Shown: positions 10,091 to 21,756 of the stretch, piece after piece
How the letters are laid out: every line of letters starts with the position of its first letter
Numbering within the stretch: position 1 is the stretch's first letter
Assembly (NCBI GenBank): GCA_036346375.1
Contig: CM070508.1
Location: 25,860,852-25,924,851 of the forward strand
Length of the DNA stretch: 64,000 nt
Origin: Guadua angustifolia
Lineage: Eukaryota > Streptophyta > Magnoliopsida > Poales > Poaceae
Direction: 5' to 3'
The notes under the pieces: generated by a model
Databases searched by the model: none
Told to the model about the DNA's origin: nothing
Seen by the model: only the letters and a program-made list of their open reading frames with translations
Translations under genes and position numbers: made by a program

Positions 10091-13000
10091 TTCTCGCCGG
10101 AACCATAAAAGGATACGGGCCCAGTGTGTTTACTGCATACTAGTCCTGGATCAATAGCTAGTACACACAGATCATAACAGTATGGACCATAACCATGCGA
10201 TAAATAAAAATTTAATTCAGAGTACCGGCTGACATGGCCCATTATTACAAAAGTTGGACCTGTAGGTCATACAGCAGCGGAAACATTAAACTGGCAAATA
10301 AACTTCACGAAGCCAAGTCCAAAACACCACAGGCAAAGACCGGAGAAAACGCGATCCTAGACGTCCGGATGATCCTCCTCTTCAAAGCCTTCATCGCAGA
10401 TGTCGAACGGTGGGATGCAGGCTCTTGGATAACTATCTCTGATCTCCTGATCTGCTTTATGGAATAAGCAGCCCCACAACGAAAAGCGAGGGTGAGTATG
10501 CAACATACTCAACAAGTCCCGAAAGAAATGCAGTATGTAGTTTAATTCAAGGGAAGGAATCGGTTAATTTGCCAAAAGCCAATTTTTTTAAAAAAAAATT
10601 TATACTAGAATTTTGAATAGCAGTTTTCAAAGGTATTTTTTTTAACAAATAAGAGTTTCCAACTTTTCAGGACACGGCTCCAACCATGGAAAAACAAAAC
10701 ATAAACCAACTCACAGCATCGGCCATGGTTTTATTTTAAGAATACTTTTCCACAGCACCAACTGTGGTTTTCTTTTGAAATCTTTTCCTCATGGCTCCAA
10801 CCACGGACTTTTATCAAACCAAAACATTCACGGCTCCAACCGTGCTTCATTTTATAAACATATGATTTTGAAACCAAATAGGGAAAATCTACCATGTGAC
10901 AACGCCCTTTGTCCACCCTTGACCGTGGGTACGGCTATTCGAATAGTTTGTTTACTCTGCAGAGTTTGCACGCTTTACCCGCGAGAGATATTTCACTCTT
11001 TTTGGTCATACACTTCCTTTGGCATATAACCCCAAGTGAAAATCACAAGGCCATTTCTCTAGCTACATCTTAACTAAGTCACGCCCGCAGAGGTTTCACC
11101 GCCAAATGGCTACAACCATAATGGAAGCCCCTCTCTTGCTGAGGACTCTGTGGCTCCAACCACGCCTACTCCACCATCTGGCATGCCTTAATCAAGTTTT
11201 CACTAGCTACTCGGCCAGGCCCGTCCCATACCGGAACCCACGGCCGCACTGTTGTACATTGTTTGACAATCACAAGGGATCGGTCCTTAGGGTGACTAGG
11301 GTGGTACATAATCAAACCCGAGTCTCGTGCATTTTGCACCCACCTTGCAACCTTCCACCCTATTCAAGTTTTTAAATACCAAATCTTTTCTTTTATTTTA
11401 CCAAACTGGCAGCACCAACTGCCCTTTTAAAATAATATTTTCACTCGATCATTCAGAACTTCGGGTGACAAGTCTTCAATTAAACATACAAATGGTATTC
11501 AGCATAACTAAGCACTACTATTATACTAAACAAAGTATCAAGCCATTTATATTATAACTAATCATTATAGGGCAGCCAAAGGACAGATGGATTAATATGT
11601 AACAAGCATACATATTAACAAGGTATTTAACTACAATATATCGTAAGATATATTTTTTTTTAATCAACATAGCATGCAAGTTTGTAAACCTACAAAGCAT
11701 TTCAAAACATGGATCAACATGCTTCAAGGGAACTTGCAAAAATTTGCTAGAAACTTGCTGGGAACTTGCCTTGGTCAGCGAGGAGAGAGTTGTCTTCTTC
11801 TTGTTGGTCAGTGACGGCGTCAAGGCCAAGCGCTTCTATCGCACGAAAAACAACGGATAAACACACAATCGGAAAATACAAAGAATCAAATTAATTCATA
11901 ATTTCATGAAAACTTCTAGATCTATAGTTTAGCATTTTCTAAGATTTATAAAATTTATTTTGACATTTTTGGATGTACTGTTTAGGAACTACAAAATTGT
12001 AAATTTGGACTTTTCATGAATATTTTAACAGTATAAATTTATTTATAAAATTTCAGTAAAATTAACGTAGCTAGGTATTAATTTTACTAATTTACAAAAT
12101 TTGTTGCATGCAAGTTGGAGCTAAAACGAGTTTGCAACAAAATAGACAAATTTCGCAAATTGTTGAAAAGACATGTACAAATAATGAAACATAAAACAAC
12201 TAGCTGTGCACTACTGTAGCTCGCGATTACTGTAGCATGCATATTCATGTGCGACACAGAGAAGAAAGAAAGCTTCAGTTTTGGTTTTGGTGCTCGGTGG
12301 AGTGGGATTAGAAAGCTCAACAACCGATCGTCCGAGGGCGATTATAGCGAACTCACCGGCGGCAGTGGCGACGGCGGCAAGACGGCCGGGTGGCGGTGGC
12401 CAGTCACAAAGATGATGAGGGCAGCACGACTTGGTCAAGGCGGCGGCGCTTCAAAGTAATAAAGGCATCAGATGGTTCTCGGGTGACAATAAGGAAAACA
12501 CAGTACAGAACACCTCGAGGCGAAGATCACCTTGCGCACAAGATGACGCGAGCGGCGCTTGGCGTGCTGATCAGAAGCAGCGATGAGGCGGAGAGAACAA
12601 GGCGGCAACAATGGTGGAGGATCGGTTTTTTTTCTTCACAGTGCAGCAAACGAGCGACGTCGCCGGGAAGTGGCAAAACAGAACCGGATGGCCATCGCAA
12701 CGAGGGTACTCAGCGTTTTATAGACTCCAGGGCATGCATTGAAGCAGCGAAAGTGGCCACAGTCATTTTGGTTGGCGTCAGTTCCTTGCATGCATGAAGG
12801 AACTTAGTGGCCGAACTTAATTTCAAGCCTTTACGTGCATGCATGGAGAGGAAAAACGGCTAGACATCATTGTGAATTAGTGGGGCTTAATCCCCTTCTT
12901 TGATTGTGCATGAAATGGGCACTAACAGCACCAGTTGGAAGCTCCGTGTGCTATAATGGCTGCAGCCAGAGTGTAGTGCACGGAGGAAGAAGAAGCGGCT

Positions 13001-13536
13001 GGATTAGAGCAATACTTAGTGGAGTTTGAATGAGTTGCTAAGGATTAATTAAAGGAGTGGAAACTGCAATGATTAAGAAGTTCAAAATTGTCTCTGGACT
13101 GGACATGCACGGTTGAAGACGATGCTACAGTAGGCTGACATGTGGACCAGCATTTTAATTTTCGGATGTAAATTGATTTACACAAATAGCGCTTGAGATA
13201 AAATAGTAAAAAGGCTCTAAAAATCTTGGAAAAATTCTCTAAAATACTAGGGAATATTTGGAACCTAATAAACTTGGTTTTAGAATTTTTTGGAATATAG
13301 ATTTTCTGCAAAAATTCTTTTAGTAAATCAGACACTTGTACAAAACTTTATATAATCAACAAACTTTAATTTATGAATCAAGTTTTTGAAAATATTTGAA
13401 AAGAACATTCTCATTTTTCAAATGTTTTTATTATAAACAAGATTTTATTTTATCTTATTATTTTATCTTTTATTTATTTTTTACTAATGCTGCATGCGTG
13501 ATTGATTTTTTTTATATGAAAAATGAGGATGTTACA
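10091..13536 (-). repeat. Right (5') LTR of the chromovirus
   Basis: About 3446 bp from the primer-binding site to GATGTTACA at 13536. The inner start has the degenerate family motif seen at the solo LTRs (compare GACCCGAA...CACTAGTCC). The outer half matches the left LTR. The five bases after it are agatg; the partner duplication would lie left of the window. Between 10500 and 11500 it holds repeated GGCTCCAACC(A/G) phrases (about 10677, 10793, 10832, 11152) typical of this LTR family. No gene seen. Confidence 0.88.
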
Positions 13537-13612
13537 AGATGACTGAGAGAAATACGACTTTGAAATAGATGTATACTTTGCTGTGGGGTACCCCTGGTAT
13601 GAGTATTCGTTA
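13537..13612 (+). repeat. Residual 3' end of the 5' LTR
   Basis: Matches 22784-22859 with about three differences (AGATGACTGAGAGAAATAC at its start, GGTATGAGTATTCGT at its end). It is the tail of the LTR at the other end of the element. The preceding bases are the chromovirus LTR, which explains the truncation. Confidence 0.85.
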
Positions 13613-14077
13613 GTAGCCCAATTAAATCTCAAACACAGCGTTCTGGATGGACCCTTCATTTTTACCGGTGTGGTCTCCTCAGCAGTTGCCGCTAACGGCG
13701 GCGGGTCTCCTTGCGGGTGGCTGCCTCGCTCGGTCGTGCCCGACCAACCTGGTCGGTCAGTGCCAACTAGGTGTAGCCCCCGAGCGGCTCGTAGAGCTGG
13801 TCGGGGTTTTATATCGGTCGGATAAAACCTGAGCCTCCGAGTGGATCGAAAAGATGCCTTGGGAGATGGAGAACGACCGACTTGGCCGGCGTTCGTTCGA
13901 CCGGTGTGGCGCGAAGCGCACCGACAGTGTAGCCCCGGCGGTCGAGAGCTGATCGGGGGGTTATCCGGTCAAACAAGCACGACCGACTTGGTCAGAAAGG
14001 CTCTGGTTTGACGCCACGCCGGTCGGCGTGGTTGCTTGAAAGCCTTGCGCAGGGCTCCGGCGCAAGGTTTCGAGGCC
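13613..14077 (+). other. 5' internal leader, non-coding
   Basis: GC-rich, with recurring GGTCGG and GTGTAGCCCC(C/G) phrases. There is no credible coding frame. No clear primer-binding site was recognised after the LTR tail. Confidence 0.5.
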
Positions 14078-14738
14078 GAACTCGGCCGTGGTCGACAGGG
14101 AATGCCCAGACGCCTTTGCGAGAGGCTCTAGTTCTGGAGTGCTCGTTTTACGTCACAGCTGGACGTGGCCGTGGTCGGCAGGGAATGCCCAGACACCTTT
14201 GCGAGAGGCTCTGGTTCCGGAGTGCTTGTTTTACGCCACAGCTGGACGCGGCCGTGGTCGGCAGGGAATGCCCAGACGCCTTCGCGAGAGGTTCTGGTTC
14301 CCGAGTGCTCGTTTTACGTCGTAGCTAGACGCGGCCGTAGTCGGCAGGGAGGTCCAGATGCCTTCGCGGGAGGCTCTGGCTCCGAGTGCTCATTTTACGT
14401 CATAGCTAGACGCGACCGTGGTCGGCAGGGAGGTCCATATGCCTTCGCGAGAGGTTCTGGTTCCCGAATGGTCGTTTTACGTCGTAGCTAGACGCAGCCG
14501 TGGTCGGCAGGGAGGTCCAGATGCCTTCGCGAGAGGTTCTGGTTCCCGGATGCTCATTTTACGTCGTAGCTAGACACGGTCGTGGTCGGCAGGGAGGTCC
14601 AGATGCCTTCGCGAGAGGTTCTGGTTCCCGAGTGCTCGTTTTACGTCGTAGCTAGACACGGCCGTGGTCGGCAGGGAGGTCCAGATGCCTACGCGAGAGG
14701 TTCTGGTTCCCGAGTGCTCGTTTTACGTCGTAGCTAGA
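14078..14738 (+). repeat. Tandem array of eight ~82-bp units
   Basis: The anchor phrase GTCGGCAGGGA (first copy GTCGACAGGGA) recurs at about 14091, 14174, 14258, 14340, 14421, 14503, 14585 and 14668, so the spacing is 81 to 84 bases. Each unit also carries CCTTCGCGAGAGG and TTTTACGTC(G/A)TAGCTAGACG. The first three copies share AATGCCCAGAC where later ones have GGTCCAGATG, which points to stepwise amplification. Confidence 0.93.
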
Positions 14739-14843
14739 CGAGTTAGTAGGGCTGGTTTAACGCCGCAGCTAGGCGAGTTAGTAAGGCTGGTTTAACGCCG
14801 CAGCTAGGCGAGTTAGTAGGGCTGGTTTAACACCGCAGCTAGG
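14739..14843 (+). repeat. Tandem array of three 35-bp units
   Basis: Three copies of a 35-base unit containing GAGTTAGTAGGGCTGG and CGCAGCTAGG, directly after the 82-bp array. The unit shares its AGCTAG(A/G)CG end with the larger repeat. Confidence 0.9.
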
Positions 14844-15691
14844 CGAAGGGCATCCGTCCCGAGTCCTCATCGGGCGAGGCTATCTATGGGAGGAGAGGCC
14901 GCTGTCGGTCCCACGTGTATGCCCCGTTCGCAGGTGTGGGACCTGGAGGGGGTGAGCAAACGCGTGTTTACCATACGTCGGCTGAACACCGTGCTCGTGG
15001 AGCTACAAACGGGTTATTCGAGTGGGCCCTAGGGATCCCCCCGGTAAGGGATCCCTTAGCGATCGCTCCTCGCGGGCGTCCGACTACCTGGGCGACCCAT
15101 AAAAACCTTTCTTTACTCAATCCAGATCGGACCCTCGAGCGTTCAGAACCCAGTATGCACTGGTGCTGCTGCCCTTCGGGGCTCTGCGGGAGAGTTTGAA
15201 GTATGGTCTCGGACACGAGTTAAGACGATTGGGTTGTCTGCCAACCCAACTAAAGACCCACCGAGGGTTCGCCTTAGATTCTCCCCTCGCTCGATTCACC
15301 TGCTGGGGCGGTCAGGGATCCACTTGGTGGATTTTGCCTTAGGTACCCGCAGCCAGGTCTTGATCGTGATTTGGGGGCGATATGCCTTACCAGCAGCGCA
15401 GCGTGGCGCTTCGACGCGACGGGCGACGCTTCATACGAGGCCCTCTTGACTGGCGCTCACCCGGTCGGCACGCGTTCGGGTGATGCCTGTTTTGGCTGGT
15501 GCCTGTTCGGCGCCCATAAGTTTGGCACTGGGGGGTGCTAGGGCACGTTTCTGCCTTTGCTTTCGCCGCCCCTTCGCCTTTGCCTTCCTCGCCTCCTGCC
15601 TTTGCCTGAGACGAGAAAAAGAGAACAAAGGAGCCGGGAGAAGGTCACTTACACTCTTTTCCTCCGACTTTCGATTGCTTGCACGCTGGAG
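14844..15691 (+). other. Region upstream of the Transposase_28 gene
   Basis: GC-rich, non-repetitive sequence between the arrays and the first gene. Several overlapping ORFs are GC-rich artefacts without known motifs. It may hold the leader and promoter, but no clear TATA box is visible. Confidence 0.4.
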
Positions 15692-18600
15692 ATGTCGTGG
15701 TCGGAGTGCACCGCCCAGCCCAGCCGCGCGCTCGGCCTGGAGAGGAAAGGATTCCTCCCCCCGCAAGATGTCTCGAAGTGGAGGGTCCCGACGGGGGCCG
15801 CGGAGCCAGTGCCGGAGGAAGGGGAGATCGTGGTGCTCGCCTGGTTCTATGAGCGCGGGTTTGGACTCCCGCTTCATCCCTTCGTCCGAGAGATGCTGCA
15901 TTACTACGGGGTGGAGGTGCACCACCTCAACCCCAACGGCGTGCTCCACATAGCGATCTTTATGACGCTGTGTGAGGCATTCCTAGGGATCGAGCTCCAC
16001 TGGGCGTTGTGGAAGTACTTCTTTTACGCCCGGTTGTGGAAAGACAAGGCGGCGGATGCTACGGCGTCCATGGGAGGGGCGGCCCTGCAGCTGTGCTCCG
16101 GCCGTGGGACGGAGTACATCCCTTTGAAGCTACCGACGTCGAACCGGGGGTGGCATTCCGAGTGGTTCTATGCTCGGAACCTAGGAGGCAGCGCCCCGGT
16201 CTTCACTGGCCGTCTCCCCGAGTCGAAGGACGAATGGGGCTGGGGCCCCGATCAAAGGGAGAAGAAGAGGGTGGCGCTGATTTGAGAACAGATCAAGCTC
16301 CAGCAGGAGCGGGGCCTGACCGGCGAAATTGTTGTACGCGCGTTCATGAGAATGCGCGTGCAACCCCTTATGGAGAGGGTGCGCCCGAAGTACCTGTACG
16401 GCGGGGCATCTGACCCCATGAGGATAGTCGCAGCAGAGCTCGCCGCGGTGGAGCTTGAGGCCAGGGTGGCCGGCGTGCTGGTCGGGAGCGCCGCCGTGGC
16501 GGCGGGTAGCGGCCCCTCGCCTTTCTCGGTGGAAAACCCCCCGGATTTGGTAGGCCGAGTGGTTCCCTTTTTCCTTTTTTTCTTTCGCCCCCTCAGCCTC
16601 TATCATATGGTTTGACCGGCGCCTTTATGCCGTCCAGGGGCTGGGCAGGATGGTGTCCCGGGCGCTGCTGCCAGGGGAGAAATAGCAGAGGGCCCAAGCC
16701 CACAAGGCAGCTGCCCTGAAAGAATCCGCCCACAAGAAGCGGAGGGAGGAGAAGAGGAGGGAGAAGATGAAAGAGCGCGCGGTCAAGGTCGCGCGCGGCG
16801 AGGAGGGCTCCGAGTCGACCGCTGTCAGTACGGCCGATCCAGAGTCGTCCTCGAGCAATGGGGGTGGCGACGGTTTTGACGATCCGTACAGTGCGTGGCT
16901 CGGGCCACCGGCCTTTAGTTGCCCGGTCGAGGTCGAGGGCGCCGTCGCCGCCGATGTTGGGTCCCAAGCGGAGGCGTCCCCGGAGGAGGTATCCTTGGGA
17001 AAACGAAGGGCGGTTCGTCTCCGCCAGGGAGGTCAGCAAAGAAAATGCGGTTGCCGCTCCACCGCTCGGCGGTGGAATGCTCTGGAGCGGCGGTGGCCCA
17101 GTGGGAAACGGCGCTGGCTCCGCCCCCGGTAATGGTCAGGGCGGCGAGCGCCGATCTGCCACCGCCGGCAGAATCGGGACCACCGCCGGAGGCTCTAAAG
17201 GAGTTGAGGCGCGAGGAAACTCCAGCACCCCCTGGCGGGTCGGGGTCTAGATCGGGGGCCGAAGGAGACGAAACAGAGCTCCGTTGCCACCGGCAGGGCC
17301 TGTTCTAGCTGGCGCAATCCTAGCGCCTGCTGCGACCTTGCCATCGGCGCCTAGGGGCCGCCGGAGAGGGCGGTCTAGACGCCGGGAGGGGTTGACGCTG
17401 AGCTGCAGAGAGAGGCGGCTCATATCCTCCCGCAAACTAGGACACGCTGGCCTGTGATAACTTGGCCGGGCGACGACCCGTCCGGCAAGCCGCCTTTCGG
17501 CTTTGGACGCCGAGGCAGAGGCAAGGCGTGGGGACCCTCCAAGAGGGCGCAGAATGAGTGGAGGCTCATCTCGAGCAGATTAAACAAGGTCTGGCCTTTG
17601 CCCTTGGCTCGGCTGACGGGGCACTGAAAATCGTCTCTGAGGTCACCCGCCCGATCTGCCAGGTAAGCCCGATCTACCCCTTAGCTTCAGCCTTCGACTT
17701 GCTTTAGCGATCAGCAAACTAAACAAAGTGCAAGACCTGAAGAATCGAAGGTCGATCGGGGTCCTCCACGTCTTGCATGAACGGAGAGTGGCCGTTGCGG
17801 AGGAAGACGTACGTTAGGACTCCGAGCTACGCAAGGCTCAAGAAGCCCTAGCGTGCGAGCGGGCGGAGGCAGAAGAGACCCGACGAGAGCTGCTCGAGAA
17901 GCGTCGGATAACCGAGTCCTAGGAGACGAGGATATCCGAGCTCGAGGCACTTCTAGCGGCGGCCAACAGCGCCAAGGATGCTGCTGTTGCCGCAGAAGAG
18001 GCCACGCGATCGGAGGCGGTGCGCCTTTAGGACGAGCACGACCAAGCTCGGGCGGAGTCGGACTCCGCCAAGAGGGACGCCTCGCGCGAGCAGGAGGCCC
18101 GGACTAAGGCCGAGGAGGACCTCCGGCATCTGGAGATCTCCACAGCTGGTAAGCAAACCAACCCTAGTTCAGCTCTCTGCGATCACGGATCGTCGAACCT
18201 TCTTTTAACTCTGCTTCGGTATGTAGAGCTGCGGAAGGATCTCAGCGATGCCGTGGAGGCGCGGAAGTTGACGGTGGAGGAACGTGATGCAGCGGTCACG
18301 TCACGTTCGGTGGCCTTGACGGCGAAGGAGGTGGCGGAGAAAGACTTGCTAGAGCAAGCCACCGAGCTGACGACCCTTCAGGCAGTCGGCGGGGAGATCC
18401 GTGATCGAGTGCTTGGGACCGCCGGGCAAGGTCCTAGCTCACTTGCCGCCGCGCTGGCCCGCGTGCCGGAGCACGTCAAAAGCTCGATGAGCGAGGGGAT
18501 CGAGCTCGGGGCTTGCTCGGCGCTGGTCTTCGCCCTTTCCTACTACAGCGGCATCGACCTTGCCGTTGTGAGTAGTGGGGTCGCAGCGAACCAGACCGAC

Positions 18601-18705
18601 GAAGAGGTCGAAGTCTTCTGGAACGAGGCCGCCCCGCACGCCGAGGTGATTGCCAGCCGAATACCACCAGAAAGCATCCTCCACCGAGAACAAGAAGAAA
18701 GTTAG
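15692..18705 (+). pseudogene. Transposase_28 ('putative gypsy type transposon') protein, broken
   Basis: The start is ATG at 15692 (MSWSECTAQP). The N-terminal 200 residues carry the Transposase_28 domain: FYERGFGLPLHPFVREML, YYGVEVHHLNPNG and FLGIELHWALWKYFF. An in-frame TGA at 16283-16285 interrupts it, and the same frame then continues (EQIKLQQERGLTGEIVVRAF) to a donor at 16550. An exon from about 16638 (GLGRMVSRALLPGEK) has a second stop, TAG at 16683-16685, before a Lys/Arg-rich stretch (AHKKRREEKRREKMKE). The C-terminal exon (about 18226-18705) is coiled-coil-like, passes through YYSGIDLAVVSSGVA and ends at 18705. The middle, 16900-18200, contains frame breaks. The role of the family is uncertain, perhaps gag-like. 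Confidence 0.8.
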
Positions 18706-19888
18706 ATACTTTGGTTTTTGTAATGAACAGAAGTTTTTATGTTAACGTTTTGGCCGGTCGGGCCATTTGTAGGTCCGACCCTCTTTTTACGCTTCCCAGA
18801 GAGGATGAACATTCGATGGCCATTGCTTTAGAAACCACGGAGGTTGTACAAGCGTAGGTCGGTATGTTAACACCTTTGGGGAAAGCTCAAAAGAGGGGCG
18901 GGGACCTAAGGAGCGAAATGTTCGCTTGCGCTTATCGCAGAAAAGGAATGTTCCCGACCAGCTATGGATCGTACCGCACGGGCACTTCCCTCTACCGCAG
19001 AGCACTACTTCGCAACCGTAGCCGCAGGGGCGTAGGCCGTAGTGCTCGGGTGGAGGGGGTTACCGCTAGGCAGAACCGGGTAGCCGACCGGGTCACCTGA
19101 CCCGTGTGAGTGTAGGAGCTTAGGTAAAAATCGCTCATCCGCACTTGCGCGGGAGAGGAGTGTTCCCGACCAACTATGGGTCGCACCGCATGGGCACTTC
19201 CTTCTTCCGCAAAGCACTACTTCGCAACCGTAGCCACAGGGGCGTAGGCCGTAGCACTCGGGTCGAGAGGGTTACCGCTAGGGAGAACCGCATAGCCGAC
19301 CGGGTCACCTGACCCGTGAAAGTGTGTGAATCTATTCCCGAGCGGTGTGCGGGGGACCAAGCTTGTGGTCGCTGCGCACCGCTAAAGCTCGGAGGAGTGA
19401 AAAACGAATGTGGAAGAAATTTTAAGAAAAAGATTGCCTTAACTTTTTGATCCGCATGTCGGAGATATCGTGGCCGTTAGGCCCCTTGCTTAACCCTTTT
19501 GACGGAGTCGCCGAGCCAACGGACCTTCAGCCTTTTTGGTGCCGCCACGGCCCATCCGGGCCCTTTTTCACTTTGTCAGCGCGATCGGTCCGGCCCGGGA
19601 GCTGAAACCGAAGGGGCGCACGGCGCCTCAACCGAAGCGATGTCCCTCCGCCCCCGCCGTCCCATCGCATTTTAATACGCAGTGGGAGAGGTGGAAAGGA
19701 CACGCGTCTGTCGCGGGACGTGAAGTTATCGCGCGTGGAGGCGTGCCGCCCGGCGACGCGCCGCTGCTCGCCCGCCCACAAGATATAAATCTGGCGCAGA
19801 GGAGCAACCATGCATAGCCATTCCTCCTGTCTTCCTACTCTCCCTTCGCCTCTTCGCGATAAAAGAGGGGGAGGGTTAGAAGACTCGA
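18706..19888 (+). other. Spacer with dispersed ~135-bp repeats and a possible promoter
   Basis: Two copies of a block (about 18970-19108 and 19186-19318) share CACTACTTCGCAACCGTAGC, GGGCGTAGGCCGTAG and ACCGGGTCACCTGACCCGTG; a third, weaker copy is at about 21149-21225. A TATA-like AGATATAAAT at 19781-19790 lies about 100 bases before the next ATG and could drive the second gene. Confidence 0.6.
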
Positions 19889-20872
19889 ATGGCGATGGCA
19901 AGTGGGGGCGACGATCGGAGGACCAGCAAGCGGGAGGCGGCGGCGGATCCCCTGGGGTCGGACCCCAAGAGATCCCGCACCATCGCCCGGTCGTCCTCGC
20001 GCGCGAGGAGAGGGGGGCTCGCACTGCCCTTGTCGACCTTCCGCATCAGCGATCCCCTTTCGGAGTGAGTTTCTTTGCTTAATGTCGGGATGGTTTTAGT
20101 TCCGACTTGCTGACGTCGAGCTTTTTCCTTCTTCACTCCAGAGCTTCTGGCTTGGGATCAGGCCGGCCGTCAGCCGCACTCGCGATGACCGCCTCGGCGG
20201 GGCAAGCGGGCACCGCTGGGGCGGTTCCCGGTGCTCCTCCAGCCGCCCCGGGCGGTCCCCCGGGAGCCCGAGCCGCGTCTGTGGTGACGCGGTTGGAAGC
20301 CTCCCTGCAGATCCGAGCCGCAGCGGCCACTGCCCAGGAGGTGGAGATGTCCCGGCAATGGGCCTGGATCCGAGCCATGGATGAGAAGCTCGCCAAGACA
20401 CGCGAGGAGGTGCGGGCGTTGCGGTTTCAGGCCGGTGCCGCGGAGGAGCTGGCCAAGGCGTGCGAGGAGCGCTGGACCCTGTGCGAAGACCTCATGAACG
20501 TGCTCGGTCTGGCCTTCGAGAGCATGGCTAGGAGCTTCAGGGCACTGGGGGTGGAGCTGCAGGAGCCGCCGGAGCGTAATGAGTACATTACGCCGGCCTC
20601 TCCTGCGTTAACATACTGGCCGACCTACCCGCGCCTTCGCGAAGCGCTCTGCTCACGAGGGGCGGGGGATCGCCGTCGCCGTGGCGGAGTATGTGCTGGC
20701 CTGGTGTGCCAGCCGCAATGCCGCCTTCGACCCGATCGCGACCATCGGCGGGGTCGAAGGAGACGCGGACCGGGCGCGGGCTAGAGTGCGGCCGGCGGCG
20801 GAGATCGTGGCAGGGCTCGTCGCGGTCGACGTGAGCAGCGACAGCTCTGAGGACGACGACTTCGCCGGATGA
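19889..20872 (+). pseudogene. Second gene of the Transposase_28 element, two exons, frameshifted
   Basis: Exon 1 is 19889-20064 (MAMASGGDDRRTSKREAAAD, basic, ending in DPLS) with donor GTGAGT at 20065. Exon 2 starts after CACTCCAG at 20142 and joins in frame. It continues through a Pro/Ala-rich stretch and a helical region (EVEMSRQWAWIRAMDEKLAK, ERWTLCEDLMNVLG). A frameshift near 20590-20680 moves the end to another frame (EYVLAWCASRNAAFDPIATI) that closes with an acidic SDSSEDDDFAG tail at 20872. Similar proteins accompany Transposase_28 ORFs in grass genomes; the function is unknown. Confidence 0.65.
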
Positions 20873-21756
20873 GCCTCCAGGCAGTCATGTCTAACTTTTG
20901 CTTCTCGGAGGTGTAATTATGTGTATGCTTGATATCATGGATTTTGGGGGATTTTGCCAGATATTTTGCATTCCCTTTCTGTAATGTACACTCGTCGAGC
21001 GACCATAGCCCTTAGGAACCGCGGGGGTTGCTAGAGCGTAGGTCGGGGTGCAAAGACTTTGAGGCAAATGCGAAAAATGGCAAAGGGCCAGACAGCCCAA
21101 AAGACGCGTCCGAGATTGACCATTGGTCACCTCGCGTGGGCTCCCCCTTTTTCCACAAGGCGCTACTTCACAACCGTAGCCGCTGGGGCGTAGGCCGTAG
21201 CACCCGGGTTGAGAGGGTCACCACTTGCAAGGGATCTAATGGCCGGTCGGGACGCTATCTTAAATAGCATGCAAGCAAACAGCCCCCGAGCCGCACGCGC
21301 GAGGACCGGGATGTGGTCGGCGCGCAACACTTTCGAACCCGAGGGATTTAATGAAAACGTGTGAATAAAGATGAAGGTCAGGGACAGAATCTCCTTAGCT
21401 TCTCAATATTCCAGGCGTTTGACACAGCGTGATCCTCGGCGTCACTGAATCGAAAGGTGCCGAGCCAGAGGACCCCCGTGGCGCTTAAGGGAACCGGAAG
21501 GTAGCATGTTCTGGACGGCAGCACGCTCTACCGGCTCCCGGCGGCTCCAATAGCCGGCCTTGGCCCCCGGGTCCCTCGGCTCGGGGACACCGCGGGGGAG
21601 CACTGCCGCTGCAGCGACGTTCCGACTGGCGTGGGGGAAGCACGGAAGGCCGTGTGACCCCTCGGCTAGTTGTTGGTGAAGAAAGCCATCAAGGAGGGAG
21701 ATGGGAATCCGGAGATCACGAAGATGACGCGCGAGCCCCCTACCTAGCGCGCCAAC
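20873..21756 (+). other. 3' internal region of the Transposase_28 element
   Basis: Non-coding. It contains the third copy of the dispersed repeat (about 21149-21225) and ends with TAGCGCGCCAAC directly before the LTR, a junction often seen in this element type. Confidence 0.55.

Larger units (their letters stand above)
1..13536 (-). mobile_element. Ty3/gypsy chromovirus (Tekay/Del-like), left end outside the window
   Basis: This is a minus-strand LTR retrotransposon. The right LTR (5' LTR in element sense) is 10091-13536 and the left LTR is cut by the window edge at base 1. The order on the minus strand is PBS, gag, protease, [copia insertion], RNase H, integrase and chromodomain-like tail, then the polypurine tract (AAGGGGGGTAGG, reverse of about 1719-1730). 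LTRs of about 3.4 kb together with a chromodomain-type C-terminus fit the Tekay/Del chromovirus lineage; the lineage is inferred. It is non-autonomous now: the RT core is lost and gag and pol carry stops and frameshifts. It inserted into the 5' LTR of the element to its right. Confidence 0.9.

Noticed and set aside
14008..14491. Repetitive ORFs of about 80-108 codons
   Set aside because: They are translations of the 82-bp tandem array; the unit length is not a multiple of three, so the frame shifts and no repeat protein is formed.
14078..14843. CRISPR-like array
   Set aside because: Units are contiguous 82-bp and 35-bp tandem repeats without unique spacers, in a plant retroelement.
15431..15953. 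Large ORFs opposite to and overlapping the Transposase_28 start
   Set aside because: The protein family match and start site support the frame beginning at 15692; the others are shadows.
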